From assembly GCF_018812025.1 (NCBI RefSeq), contig NC_063051.1:7482396-7546395 (forward strand): 64,000 nucleotides of DNA. The letters run 5' to 3'. A program made the position numbers and the translations under genes. The stretch comes from Megalobrama amblycephala (Eukaryota > Chordata > Actinopteri > Cypriniformes > Xenocyprididae). The notes beneath the pieces are model-generated. The model searched no databases, was not told the origin of the DNA, and worked only from the letters and a program-made list of their open reading frames with translations. Positions 34,441-46,436 of the stretch are shown in pieces. How positions within the stretch are numbered: the first letter of the stretch is position 1; every line of letters begins with the position of its first letter.

Positions 34441-34744
34441 GGTAACACTTTACAATAAGGTTAAACATTAGTTGAAGTATTAACTAACATGAATTAACCA
34501 TGAACAATACATTTGTTACTGTATTTACTAATCTTCGTTAGCATTAGCTAATGAAAATACAGTTGTTCATTGTTGGTTCATGTTAGTTCACAGTGCATTA
34601 ACTAATGTTAACAAGATTTTAGTAATGTATTAGTAAATGTTGAAATTAACATTAACAAAGATTAAGAAATGCTGTAGAAGTACAGTTCATTATTAGTTCA
34701 TGGTAACTAATGTTAACTAATGAACCTTATTGCAAAGTGTTACC
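34441..34744. mobile_element. hAT-type MITE with perfect 8-bp target duplication
   Basis: The left end GGTAACACTTTACAATAAGG and right end CCTTATTGCAAAGTGTTACC are inverted repeats with one mismatch in 20. The direct duplication GAAATACT flanks both sides (34433-34440 and 34745-34752). An uninterrupted paralogous copy of the target site lies at 34942-34949. It is 304 bp, non-coding. An 8-bp duplication is the hallmark of hAT superfamily insertion. Confidence 0.9.
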
Positions 34745-34752
34745 GAAATACT

Positions 34753-35130
34753 GACGTATAAATACTTTTAATAATTTATTAATTTTATTTTTTATTATTT
34801 TTTATTTTTTACTTATGTTGAGGTAATGGAAATTTGGGTGCTCAATTGTGATGAAAAATAACGTCACTATGCAAAAAAATATTAAAATATTATTTAATTT
34901 ATGCAATATTTATTTATTTATAAATAAATAAATAAGTGCAAGAAATACTTATGGATTAATACTTTTATTCATTTATTATTTTTTATTATTATTATTTTTA
35001 TTGATTTATGTTGAGGTAATGAGAATTTGTGGTGCTTAATTGTGATAAAAAATAATGTCACTATGCTTTATTATTGATTGATTGATTGATTGATTATTTA
35101 TTTATTTAATTAATTAATTATTTTAGTTGG
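34753..35130. repeat. Tandem duplication of an AT-rich segment
   Basis: The segment holding AATACTTTTA, a TTATTTTTTATT tract, TATGTTGAGGTAATG and AATAACGTCACTATGC (34753-34872, continuing the left flank of the MITE) is repeated as 34936-35066 with AATAATGTCACTATGC. Short (TTTA)n and (TGAT)n runs follow at 34905-34935 and 35078-35125. Confidence 0.75.
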
Positions 35131-36664
35131 GATGAAACATAATTTTCCTGACAGCTTTCGTGAGATTCACCCATTGACATCTCTAAGTTTAAACCAGCCA
35201 CAACCAAAATTCATGAACATTTAAATCATTAAATCAAAATGAAAGCAATGCTTCTTCCTTGTATTATTATGTGAAGGTAGGCGTGCAGTAATATCCACTA
35301 ATCTGTCATGAGCTAAGCTTTAATGGAATTGTTCAGAATGAACAGCATAATGTGCAGTCTCAGTGGTCTTCAAACCCCCGTAGACACACCTCAAGGGGAA
35401 TTATATTACTCTGACACATAGTGCATATGTTCATAAATCAAATCCAACCTATGGAGAACGCTCTGTCAGTTCTCCCTTTCCCTTTTCTCCTCCTGAGAGT
35501 GCGCTCATTTGATAAAACTAAAGTTAATCAGCATGCTCATTAGGGATCTGACTACCCAGGTAACACTGCAGATTGTCGAGGGTGCAGGGAGTTCTCCGCG
35601 TTTCTCTCTTCCTCTTGTGATGCATTGCTATTGGCTTTCATTTAACAACGCCTTCCATCAGATTTCTTTGTTCCTTGCTCTTTTAACGAACACCCTTTGG
35701 ATCAGAAGATTACTCTGAGTAGTCTAATTATCAGTAAATGTGAGTAACAAAATGTTTCTGATTTACCGTTATGATATTGTACCATGTACACAGCTCTTAA
35801 TTTAATATCTGATTACCTCCTCCTTAATGCAATGCACTGCATGCTGGGATACACAGTTGTTTGAAATTCATTATCATGTAAATGATTGAATCAAGGAAAG
35901 TCCATGGACTCCATAGTAGCAAGCAATTACATTTTGCTTTGTGCGAGTTTCTGAGGTAGATAATGGACACGCACACACATTTCTACCTCAACATCTTATC
36001 ATCTGCCTCAGGAGGTGTCATTCTAAGTGTTTTTTGATACCCTTGTACGTTGCTGTAGAGGTCGCCTGAACAGACTGGCGGGAAAAAAAAGGAGATTTTA
36101 AACACAGAGATTAGCTTTTCACTTTCACGCTGGCTGTAGTGCCTATTAACAGTGCCGCTGACAGTTTTTAATTTACTTTGAATCTCTGAGTCACCAGACC
36201 TTTGAGCGCAAACTGGTTTTGGAAAATTAGCGCTCTTCCATTTTCATTCTCCTTTCCACTCCACCTTTAACTCAGCATCAAAATTTGTCACATTTTCTCT
36301 TTCAAACATCCCTCACCACGGCGGTATTCTGATCATGTTCTGCGCGAGAGTTCAAAGAAGACTATGAATGCATTTGTAATGAGCATGCTCGCTAATCATG
36401 CCATAGCATAACACGCCTCTGAGGAGCCAGCGGAGAACATCCTGCTCGATGCTTCAAAGCTCTGTGCTTAAGCATCCCACAGTCCTCCAAGGACAAACTT
36501 TTGTTGGGCATATCAATACTGAAGGTGGCCCAAAGGCCTTTGTTTACTGAACTGAAAACTATGAGAAGAATATGCACCGAACAGAGAAAATCTCTTTTGT
36601 CATTGTCTGCTTTTTATTTATTTTTTTTATTTGACTTATATTTTATTAATGTATTTGATTTATA
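35131..36664. other. Unique non-coding DNA
   Basis: Repeat-free. Bases 35450-35720 and 35990-36500 have balanced composition and short homeodomain-like words (TAATTAC, ATTAGC). There is no frame with a domain. Candidate conserved non-coding DNA, untested. Confidence 0.35.
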
Positions 36665-37695
36665 CACTCTAAAAAATGCTGGGTTAAAAACAACCCAAGT
36701 TGGGTTGAAAATGGACAAACCCAGCGGTTGGGTTAAATGTTTGCCAAACATGCTGGGAAGTTTTATTTAACCCAACACTCTAAAAATGCTGGGTTAAAAA
36801 CAACCCAAGTTGGGTTGAAAATGGACAAACCCAGCAATTGGGTTGTTTTTTTAACCCAGCGGTTGGGTTAAATGTTTGCCCAACGTGCTGGGTAGCTTTA
36901 TTTAACTCTACTGTTGTATAAAAATTAATGTATTGCTTGCTTAAAATGAACCCAAAATATGCTGGAAATTAACATTTATTAATATGTTTAATAAATGAGC
37001 GTTTATTAATAAGATAATGAATAATAAACTATAAACATTTATTAAATTGCTTATTAATAAATGTACACCTTTTGATTATTATTGTTGCCTTTAGTAATTA
37101 TGTGTCTGATTTTTAATTTCTCACCTATTTTGGGTTCATTTTAAGCCAGCCATATAGTCATTTTTAAACAATAGTTGAGTTAAATAAAACTACCCAGCAG
37201 GTTGGGCAAACATTTAACCCAACCACTGGGTTAAAACAACCCAATTGCTGGGTTTGTCCATTTTCAACCCAACTTGGGTTGTTTTTAACCAAACATTTTT
37301 TTAGAGTGAACTATTGTTTAAAAATTTTACTTTTTGGCTGGCTTAAAATGAACCTAAAATATGTTGGAAATTAAAAATCAGACACATAATTTCTAGAAGA
37401 AAAAAATAATAATCAAAATGTAAACATTTATTAATAAGCAATTTAATAAATGTATATTCATTAAACTTATTAATAAATGTTAATTTATTAAATGTTAATT
37501 TCCTAAATATTTTGGGTTCATTTTAAGCAAGCAATACAGCAATTTTTAAAAATAAAAAAATAGTTGAGTTAAATACAACTACCCAGTAGGTTGGGAAAAC
37601 ATTTAACCCAACCCCTGGGTTAAAATAACTCAGTCGCTGAATGTGTCCATTTTCAACTAAACTTGGGTTGTTTTTAACCCAACATTTTTAGAGTG
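36665..37695. mobile_element. CACTCTAAAAA foldback array
   Basis: Four related termini: left ends CACTCTAAAAA at 36665 and 36776, and right ends TTTTTAGAGTG finishing at 37308 and 37695. Each is followed inward by GGGTTAAAAACAACCCAA and TTGGGTTGAAAATGGACAAA blocks or their inverse. The first 107 bp are tandemly duplicated (36665-36771 and 36776-36885). Inner arms around AAAATGAACCCAAAATATGC recur inverted. TA flanks the outer ends. Non-coding; Angel-like foldback MITEs of zebrafish have a similar design (memory). Confidence 0.75.
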
Positions 37696-37709
37696 TATAT
37701 TTAAGCTAT

Positions 37710-37770
37710 GTAAGTAAGTAAGTAAGTAAGTAAGTAAATAAATAAATAAATAAATAAATAAAAAAAATAA
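37710..37770. repeat. (TAAG)n (AATA)n microsatellite
   Basis: About seven TAAG units pass into about eight AATA units and an A-rich tail. Confidence 0.95.
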
Positions 37771-38649
37771 AAAAAATGAAAATAGTTATGTCTGTGTTTC
37801 TTCAAATTGGTACTTTTGGCCCCATGAATTTTAGCTTTTCACAACCTCATAGTTTAGTTCATTTGTCTGTTAACTAACAGTAAATAAACATGCACACCAT
37901 AAAATGTATCATTTTTGCCCTTTTCTTAACCAACGAAAGTCATTACCACCACATCTAATATCATGTATTATGATTAATAGCATTCAGTGGTGAAAATGAC
38001 ATTTTAACCATTATAGAAATATTATGGCTAACTCCTTTTTCTTGCTATGGCTCATTTCACAGCTATCGTGTTATGCAAGCCAAATATGTGCAATGAAATA
38101 TTATTTTACACTTTTTTCTTAACCTGATAAAACTATACAGTTCAATTGGAAAAAAAACATTTTTAAAATTTTTTTTACTTCTCATGGGTAAATTCATCTT
38201 AAGCACTTCGTTGACACTTTTGACTTGTTGATAACCAAAACTGTTGGTCATGGTAAGGACAGTCAATGTGTAAAGATGTATTTTGATTATTTCCACAATA
38301 AATACTGAAATGTTTGATGATTTTTTCACTTTGTTATAGTTTAGTCATTCACTGACATTTAGTATGGTTTTGTTAGTTTCCTGTTTCTTTTCTTTTCCTT
38401 GTTTTTACGGCTATTTTTTTAGAGTGTAGCATTATAACAACTTTCAACACACAAATGTATCTAATATGAGAAAACAGCGCTGTGTTACTCCATATATGCT
38501 TGACAGGAAGAAGCGGAAGCGGTGACTGCGGCATAATAAAAGTTCCGCTGCTCTCGAGTCGTGTATCGTGCTCTTCTCTCATTAGCAATTTCTCCAGTGG
38601 CCTCATTTCTGCTCGCACAGTCCTGCTCTGCTTCATAATACAGTAATGT
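37771..38649. other. Non-coding; right part may belong to the next element
   Basis: AT-rich to about 38390. The 87-codon minus-strand frame over 38373-38636 has no domain. Confidence 0.4.
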
Positions 38650-38827
38650 TAATAATGTCATCCATTAACATGATTTCTGCCTGAGTCCCATCCCGATTCT
38701 TGTCCACCGGCTGTAGATGTGAAGACAACACCTCCCATGATTCCGCGCAATCAAGGTGTCATCAAGCTACGCCATTGTTTTGAATAAGCGACCTCTAGTG
38801 GCAAAAGTGTACATATTGTGCCTTTAA
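38650..38827 (-). mobile_element. TTAA-ended element, one end only
   Basis: On the minus strand it begins TTAA-AGGCACAATATGTACACT and continues CCACTAGAGGTCGCTTATTC and AATGGCGTAGCTTGATGACA, a frequent cyprinid repeat (memory). The other terminus was not located, so the leftward extent is open. Confidence 0.5.
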
Positions 38828-39842
38828 TAATTTATATTTTTAGAATAGATTTTCATATTTTAAGATTGAAAGTCTAGGACAAGGATAAAATAATACAATC
38901 TAGTTGCAAAAAAAAGGCTTAGTAGACAGCTGTGACCTTCATATAAACATTGAAATTTGTTTGTTTTAATAAAAAAAATCTACCACAAAAGCACATAATA
39001 CATATACTTGAAGAAACACCCATATATTTTCTGTTGCCTTAGGGGAAAAAGGAACTTGCATCCTCAGAACTGACAGCTGAATCCTTTTAAACTGCACAGA
39101 TATGGAGATTTATTGCAACTCCTGGCACGCGTATGGACACGTGTGGCATGACCAGAAAATCTGAGTGCCTAGAAACTTTTCCTATAGTCAGTAAGTGCAT
39201 AACGGTCAAACAGGGTGGCCGGGATTCCTGTTTCCCCGGTCTAGATGCTACAGCAGTATTACCTCCATACATCACGTAAAATTAGCAGCAGGGGCCCCGT
39301 CAGGTCCGACATTGCCACTTAATCTTAGCTTTTTGGCAGAGTGTTGCCATAACGGGTCAAGTGGTGGCCATTAATCAAACATCCCAGGTGCAATGGAAAC
39401 GGTGAGTGGGAGGGGGTTACAGTGTGTTGGGGGACATCTCAGAATGGTGCAGAAACTTCTCTGGGAATTAAGTCCGGTCATAAAACCTTACCCAAGGAAA
39501 TAATCCAGTCTATTCCATAAAAGATTAAACCCCTTAAAGAAGATGGATCACCTTTTTTACTTTATCTTGCAGGTATAATCCTAGATTATTGGAAGACTAC
39601 TTGAAGCAGGGAATCTGGAAAATGTATAGGAGCTGAGAAATCCATCCTCATGCCACTTGGCAGAAGTATGGATTATACGTGTGAACAGACAGTGAGGAAC
39701 TAATTGCCATCGTGCCTCTGCTGAAAGTCACATTTGAAGCTTCCTTTCCAGCCTGTTCTTGCTTACCCTCGATGTATGTATGTATGTTGTCTATGAAACA
39801 TTGGTGCACCACAATCTGAACTGCTGATAGGAAATTCGTTAG
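38828..39842. other. Unique non-coding DNA, candidate conserved element
   Basis: Bases 39090-39420 are repeat-free with low simple-sequence content (ATTGCCACTTAATCTTAGC, GTGGCCATTAATCAAACATC). There is no frame. They look like a conserved non-coding element by texture; not tested. Confidence 0.3.
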
Positions 39843-40170
39843 TGTCACAATCCGTAAGAGAAGAGGACTAAGAAGGTGATGAGGAGAGGGGTCGCTGCAG
39901 CAGACTTATTTATTTAACAAATTAAACAAAGAAGGGTAATCCAGAAAAAAAAAGAGTAAACCCATACAGCAACATCACAGCTTTAGACAATACATAAAGA
40001 CAACACCAAACAAAGATGTGAATGAACTGAGGGATTGAATACACACACTAAAGAGCAACTCAACAAAAAACAGGTGCACGACTTAATCAGCCTCTCCAAC
40101 TCATAAGGTGAATCAAAGAAATACAAACTAAGACTCAGGGGAAACGAAAATCGTTCAATAAAAATCTTGT
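39843..40170. mobile_element. Degraded interspersed repeat
   Basis: Blocks such as GTCGCTGCAGCAGACTTATT, GAATGAACTGAGGGATTGAA and AAACTAAGACTCAGGGGAAA resemble a cyprinid repeat I have seen in many contexts. The ends are unclear, so the type is unassigned. Confidence 0.4.
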
Positions 40171-40346
40171 TTAAGTGTTCAAATCGCCATGAAAAGGAAG
40201 TTGGAATAGTCTGTTCTTCCCTATTGTGATGTATATGAGCAAAATGGATTGTCGAAGAAGAAAAAATGTAGGGCGGGACTTGATTTTGTCTATTTGGAAT
40301 TGATTGGATGGTTGTGATTTGCTATTGCGAGTGACAGGTTGCCCCA

Positions 40347-41075
40347 CACTGTAAAAAAAATCCCAGTAAAATTTACGGTAAAAAAACGGCAGCTGTGGTT
40401 GCCAGAACTTTACCATAAAAAATACAGTAGCAACGTAAAAAAAAATCTGTTAAATTTACGGTAAAATAACGTATTTCATTAACTGATATAATGTTAATTT
40501 ACCAACCTAATGAAGTATTAATATCTGTTTTGTACCTTTATAATACACTGGCAATCACAGTGGTGATAAGAGTCACATGATTAATCAAAGTTCATCACAA
40601 GCAGATTTTCCACAAGCTGAGAAGGACAACACTAACATATAGAAGGTGCACACAGTGTCATTCACACACACACTAAACACCATCATGGTAACATGCATGA
40701 AATTTTAAAAATGCAATAAACATTCATTTAACAACATTAGATGTAACATAAAACCCTAATGTACATAACTGATTAGAAAAAAATGAGAAAAACTAAGAAG
40801 AAACAGAGTTATTTCAACGAAAATATATCAAATGTGAAGTGTCACGCAGGGAATTGTGGGAATGTGTAAATTTTACAATGAATTGTTATTTTTCACTTCC
40901 AAAAACTGTGAATTTAACGGTATTTTACCGTAAAATGACATTAAATGTACCGTTAGATCTATTACAGTTATTCACTGTACATAGTACAGAAACTTTCTGT
41001 AAACCAATTGACAGTTTTTCACCGCAGCATTTTTACAGTCTTTTACTATTAAAATCATGGTAATTTTTTACAGTG
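40347..41075. mobile_element. CACTGTAAAAAA-ended non-autonomous element
   Basis: The left end CACTGTAAAAAAAATCCCAG and right end TAATTTTTTACAGTG are inverted repeats. Sub-terminal motifs AAATTTACGGTAAAA and TTAACGGTATTTTACCGTAA recur near both ends. It is 729 bp without transposase. Flanking 8-mers match only poorly, so the target duplication is decayed or absent. Confidence 0.65.
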
Positions 41076-42100
41076 CACCCTCATGCCTTTAAACACATCA
41101 TCAAAGAAGAGATGTCGCTGCAAGAGGGAGGGGAAGATAATTTGATTAATGATTATGAGGGCACATGAAATAAAAAAATAATGATGTGCACGAATAAACA
41201 GTTTATGATCAATACTGCAATATTGCATAACAAAACAAGAATTTTCAATTTTGATTTCATGGTGACTTTAAGCTTGCTTATATAACAAGAAAAATCATTT
41301 GCAAATGTTGTTTGATGAGAAAACTTAATTGAAACATTTTCATTTATTGTTTATTTTTACTTTTTTATTTATACATTTATAAAATGTGTAAAATGTGTTT
41401 ATATGTATATAATTATATATAGACAAGGCAACTATAGGCTACAAATTGAAAATTATGTTTGTAGTGAAATTCATTGACCATATCTTTAGATTGATGGCAA
41501 CTAATGAATTTGCCAGATAAAATAATATATGAATGAAATCTGTGCCCTTCATATTTTTACCTTATTGCTTAACCTTACCAATGTCAGATATTGGCTGAAA
41601 TGCTCACAATGAATAATAAGTCCCCCTCAATAATTTTATCCCTTAAAACTCATCTTTGATCACCAAAATGACACATTGAAACGTTTTTTCCATGAAAAAA
41701 ATTCTTCATGCCTTAAAATTGCTTTTATGTAACTCTACACTCCTGCCTCGCTTTGTATATGCGATTCTATGAATATGCAAATTATCCCCGCCTCCACTCA
41801 CTCACACTAGTTCAGAGATCCAGTCTTGACAATCACACGTTGACGTGATTGGTTACAAGGTAACCAATTTGGTTCAATGCAGTTTTAAGGAGAAAAAGCA
41901 ATGCTGTTGACTTATGAATTTGCACATGGTTTGTCTTAATGCATAATAAAAACACCACATAGACATATAAGCAAAATTAAAAGCTTGACTTTAACCGAGC
42001 AGTTTACTTACAGTGAATGCTAAGTTAAAGCGTCATGTATATATATATATATATATTTTTAATATGCTGTGAATATGACCCATGTCATTATCTTCCACAG
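41076..42100. other. Non-coding stretch
   Basis: AT-rich, with a (TA)n run at 42037-42055 just before the candidate exon. Nothing else recognised. Confidence 0.5.
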
Positions 42101-42190
42101 TCTTGCATAAGTCTCATCAGTATCGAAAGGTTTCTGTTTCTCCTGCTACCTGATAAAGAAAGTTGTCAAACGCGGAGCTCCACCCTGTCT
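42101..42190 (+). CDS. Weak candidate internal exon
   Basis: A 90-bp segment between a good acceptor (pyrimidine-rich, ending TTCCACAG at 42100) and an excellent donor (GTGAGT at 42191). Only one frame is open through it, in phase 0 at both ends, reading SCISLISIERFLFLLLPD and continuing KESCQTRSSTLS. I do not recognise the protein. No neighbouring exon was found. Chance acceptor-donor pairs of this quality are common in 64 kb, so this is a pointer rather than a gene call. Confidence 0.15.
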
Positions 42191-43720
42191 GTGAGTACAT
42201 CTCCCGTAGTCTCCTGGATTACGCTTAACTCCTCCAAAATCTTGCCCTGGTGCAACATCAAAAGAAAAAAGCACATGGGAGTATCACGAAACTTATTAGA
42301 GGAGCCCTACGCTGTTTCTCTCTGTGTCTAGCTTGATTTCTTTCGCTCTTTCACCATCAAATGTTTCTTTTTATGCCCTGAGTTCGCAGATTTGATTTTA
42401 AAGTAGTCTTGAACCACCTGCAAACTTGAGGGTGAAGTTTCATGTCTTCATTAAAAAGGTGAACCACTTTACAATGCACCGGCCCACAACAAATCCATTT
42501 AAAATGATAAAGGAATGATTCTGGATGTAAAACGTGTGATATTTTATTACTATAAAATATCCTATGAGTATATCCTATAAAATATCCTATCCTATGAGCT
42601 TCCTATGAGCTGAGTATCAAAATATGATGATTCATTGACAAGGCACACATTAGAATAGTGTATGACAGTCAAAAAATGTTTATGTAGTTTGAGTAATGAC
42701 CAAATGCCTTTTTTAAAGGAACAGTTTTATGCACTTTTATCGTGTTTCTCTTTCCTTTTTAGAGCTTGGCAGCCTCTGGTAACTATCTGCTTTCATAGTA
42801 TAAAAGAGAACATGCAAAAGATCTCCTTTTGTGTTCCACAGAAGAAAGTAAGTCATCAGGTTTGAAGCAACATGAGGGTGAGTAAAGGATGAAAGAATTT
42901 TAATTTTCCTTTGAGGCACTGCCATGTGACAGTTATCCAAAACAGCTGATTACCCAAAAGCCCTCTCTCTTCAAAAAACACATTTATCCATACTCATTTG
43001 TTGGAATAAAGACAAATGAAGTAGTCACATTAAGCAATTTAATGCGTTGGTGAATACAGCAAGGAGAACTGTTACATATACAGCTATAAGTGAAAATAAT
43101 GTCATTTAGAAACAAAACCAGCAGCACTTGTGGTCTGGAGGGGTCAAAAATAAAATAATGTCACCATGATGTGTGATATAACAAAACCAGCACAAATACT
43201 AGGCCTATATATTATCTCATTCTCAATTACTTTGTGCTTCTACAACTTCAGTCGCTTACCATTTAGCAATTCATATCATCTCTTAACATTCTGCCAGGAA
43301 ACAGAAAGCTTAGAATAGGTGTGATAAGTAAAACACCAGAGGAAAAAGTGAGAAATAGAAAGAGGTGAGCAGCACGGAGCGTTAAGGGAATGAGAGAGAG
43401 ATTTGGTGGTGGTTGGGGCAGCAGATGAGGGAAAACAGCAGGATCACTCATTTGGAGGCTTTGCATGTTTGTTCACACGTGCCCACCTCTCGACATTGCC
43501 AATTGTCAGATGAAAGACAGCGCAGACTGTGTAAAAGCCCCCAGCACTTTGATTTCGGCCTGTGACAAATTAGAGAAAGAGAGGTGGGACCAGGATAAAG
43601 AGCTGTGAACATCCTAAGGCCAACATAAAGAAGCATCACTCTTGCGACTTGTATCTTACAACAACAAAATGTGTTGAAGTCTGTTCGTTAGTTAAAGCTG
43701 ATGGGTGTGTAATTGATCAA
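42191..43720. other. Non-coding with one repeat end
   Basis: Bases 42810-42905 (TTTTGTGTTCCACAGAAGAA then CATGAGGGTGAGTAAAGGAT) are the right end of a GTTCACCC-like element. Bases 43440-43640 are repeat-free and of balanced composition. No gene. Confidence 0.45.
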
Positions 43721-44376
43721 AAATAATGATTGTTTGCACTACGCCTATCTGCCATTGGTTGGACACACTTACAGTCATTTCATGGCTTCCGAAGACTTGC
43801 ATAGCGTTTTTATGGTGCATTGTCTGACTGCATTGTCTGTTTTAAATAGTTAGGTTAGAGGCAATATGTGGTTTTAGTAACTAAAAAATATTTATATTAC
43901 CGTTAAAAGCAGAGTAGGTGATTTGCTTCAAAAACATTTAATCTGTGGAAGGCATAGGAGCATAAAATGTTCATCCAATCATATCCCTCGGTCTTACCTG
44001 CCTGTCAACATATGTTTTACATACCCTTGTGCAGACATCATGTTTAATGCCATCTCTCTTGGTGCTTTTGTTTGCTCCCTGCTGTATGCATTCATGTGTT
44101 TTGGAGGAGGCGTGATTTTGGAGATGCTCTAAAGGGAGGGTGGGATCCTGTGCTTTCAAAACTAGCTCGCTATTACTAGCCTCTCCGAAAATGACCTACC
44201 CTACCTCTAAGCAATATCACAGAGGAAGAGTGCTGTTATTGTTGCTGCAGGTAATCACAAATTAGGTTAAAAAAAAAGATTGTGTGATATTGCTTTTATA
44301 CAGTTATTCAATGAATAAACAGTTGAGTAACTTAGACTCAAATATTGTCAATTACTCTGTTTTGATAGTCAGTTGT
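43721..44376. other. Non-coding, probable degraded repeat
   Basis: Words such as AAAAGCAGAGTAGGTGATTT and CATAAAATGTTCATCCAATC resemble a known cyprinid repeat (memory). No ends resolved. Confidence 0.35.
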
Positions 44377-44600
44377 GTCGCTTTACTGCCATTCACAAAT
44401 CCTCTCCCATGGCCTCATGGTCTCATGGTGTCTATCGTATGCACACTTCAGAATCTCGCCGGAAGTATTAGGTCATTTGGATACTTTTTGACCTACTCTT
44501 ATTTGAGTATTGTGAATTCGGACATACTTCTTTTGACACATACTGTTTTTTAATTACTAGATTAGGGAAGTATGTGATTTCGGATGCAGCCACATTACTG
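44377..44600 (+). mobile_element. Interspersed repeat fragment
   Basis: CATGGCCTCATGGTCTCATG, CGTATGCACACTTCAGAATC and GTATGTGATTTCGGATGCAG are hallmarks of a frequent cyprinid element. No inverted ends resolved here. Confidence 0.5.
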
Positions 44601-45553
44601 AATGAATCAATGTTTTGAACGAATTGGTTGAAAGATTTAAACGAATCAAACTTAGCGCCACCTATTTGTGTAATGATAACACACAAAACAAATCACTGAG
44701 AAATCCCCACCAATACCACACAGATTTAGCTCTAGCTTTAAGACGGGTGTAAATTGTTGTGTTTGAGGGGGAGACTATATTGGTTGTTCTATTGATTAAG
44801 ATTCCAATCAAATTAAATGTAAATTGGCTGACAATTCCCAAAGTTACGTTTCCTGGGGCTACTTTTTGTGTGATGAGAAAACACTTGGTGTTAGGAATAG
44901 GGATTCACTCAAGTTAAAACCAAATCCCCAACGAGTGAAATTGAAAAAACCTGTTGGAAGAGAGTAATTTCAGCACTCAATAGGCAAATAATGTTAGATA
45001 ATGATGAATAATAATGTCCACATTCATTTTACAAAGCGTACATAAAAGGAACAACCAAATAAACCTGTTAATGGGAAAAAACAACAAGCAGGACAGGCAA
45101 TTGAATCAGTGCCAAGATTAAAGTCTTGGGGAAATCGTTGGCTGCCTGGCAGCACCTCCTCCTGCCCGACCTTGCCCGCAGCGAGAGTGGCATAGGGGGC
45201 ATCACCCCCACCAGTCTGTCTGCATCTGCGTGATTAGATAAACCATAGGGGACCAACTGGGGAAAAGCACACAGTGCCAAAAGAGCGCTTAAACATGTGA
45301 GGTCCCAAGAAGCTCCAAAAGCTGTTAATGAAGTCTGTCATTCAAAGCATGGCCATATAGAGAAGAAAGAAAAGGGCAGTTTCTGATACTGAAAGACTGT
45401 AATCGGGCTCTCATGGGGAAGTGTGGGAATTCTGTTTAAACGATATTAACAATACTATTTTTATAAGAAAGGAATAATATTAGAGAGTTTTTAAATAGGA
45501 CTGTAGACTCTTAGCATATTAGTTTTCAGATAGTTCTTTAAAATTGAGTGCCT
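44601..45553. other. Unique non-coding DNA
   Basis: Bases 45040-45310 are GC-richer and repeat-free (CAGGCAATTGAATCAGTGCC, GGAAATCGTTGGCTGCCTGG), a candidate conserved element. There is no frame with a domain. Confidence 0.35.
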
Positions 45554-45960
45554 TTAAAGGTTTGATGTAAATGAAAATTCTGTCATTAATTACTCACCCT
45601 CATGTCATTCCAATCCTGTAAGACTTTTGTTCATCTTTTCGATATTATCATAAAGAGATCATAAAACTAATCCATATATATTGAGCGGTTTAGTCTAAAG
45701 GTTTCATTTTCTGAAGACCATGATCGCTTTGTATGACGAACAGAGTGAATCTAGGCTTTGAATCTAGGCTTTTATTCACATATGTCAGATCAGTGTTACC
45801 CCTTTCAGCATCTGTTGACATTGGTCGGTGCTTGTTTTTGCCGATTGAACAAGTTGATTCGTCATTGGTCAGTGTCTTTTGATTCAGTGTGAATTGGTCT
45901 TAATCTTTATTTCACCAAAAAAAAGTGTGTGGGAACATGTTTCCCACTTACACTCACCGT
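45554..45960 (+). mobile_element. TTAA-started GTTCACCC-like fragment
   Basis: From TTAA at 45554 it reads ATGTAAATGAAAATTCTGTC, ATTACTCACCCTCATGTCAT, then CATAAAGAGATCATAAAACT and GAAGACCATGATCGCTTTGT. This is a diverged member of the family at 8147 and 28774. The right end is not found. Confidence 0.55.
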
Positions 45961-46436
45961 GTTAATGTGATGGCAGCACCTTTAAATAAACTGTTCAATC
46001 GAGCTATGAAAACTATGTGGTAGTGGATGTGTATTTTTTGTTTGTTTGTTTGTTTTTGTTTTTTTATTATAGTATGTCTTTCGATACACACTTATCTAAG
46101 TCTTAAGGTAGGAGCACTCTATTGTTTTTAGACATGCTGCATGGTCTAGAAAGACCAGCATATGTTGTGTTTTAGATGCTGGTGTACTGGCATGACCACC
46201 AAGGTTCTTGACTAGCTTAACCAGCAAGACATTGTTGGTCAAACAGCTCCATCAAAAAGCCCATGCAGTTTGACCTTCATCAGCACGATTCATAGATATT
46301 TCACAAGTTTGCCTGCCCATTCAGTCTAAATGGTTAATGGTAAAACAAACTTGACTTGCTGTCCTCGAAGGAGGCTCGAACCCGTTGCTTGGCTCGAGCT
46401 CTGAGTTAAACCCCCCTATAACAGTACAGGTGCTGG
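45961..46436. other. Non-coding with GCTGGT motif cluster
   Basis: A (GTTT)n tract lies at 46038-46062. Bases 46130-46260 repeat the words GACCAGCATATG, GATGCTGGTGTACTGGC and TAACCAGCAAGAC, a degenerate CCAGC-rich repeat common in cyprinids. Confidence 0.5.
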
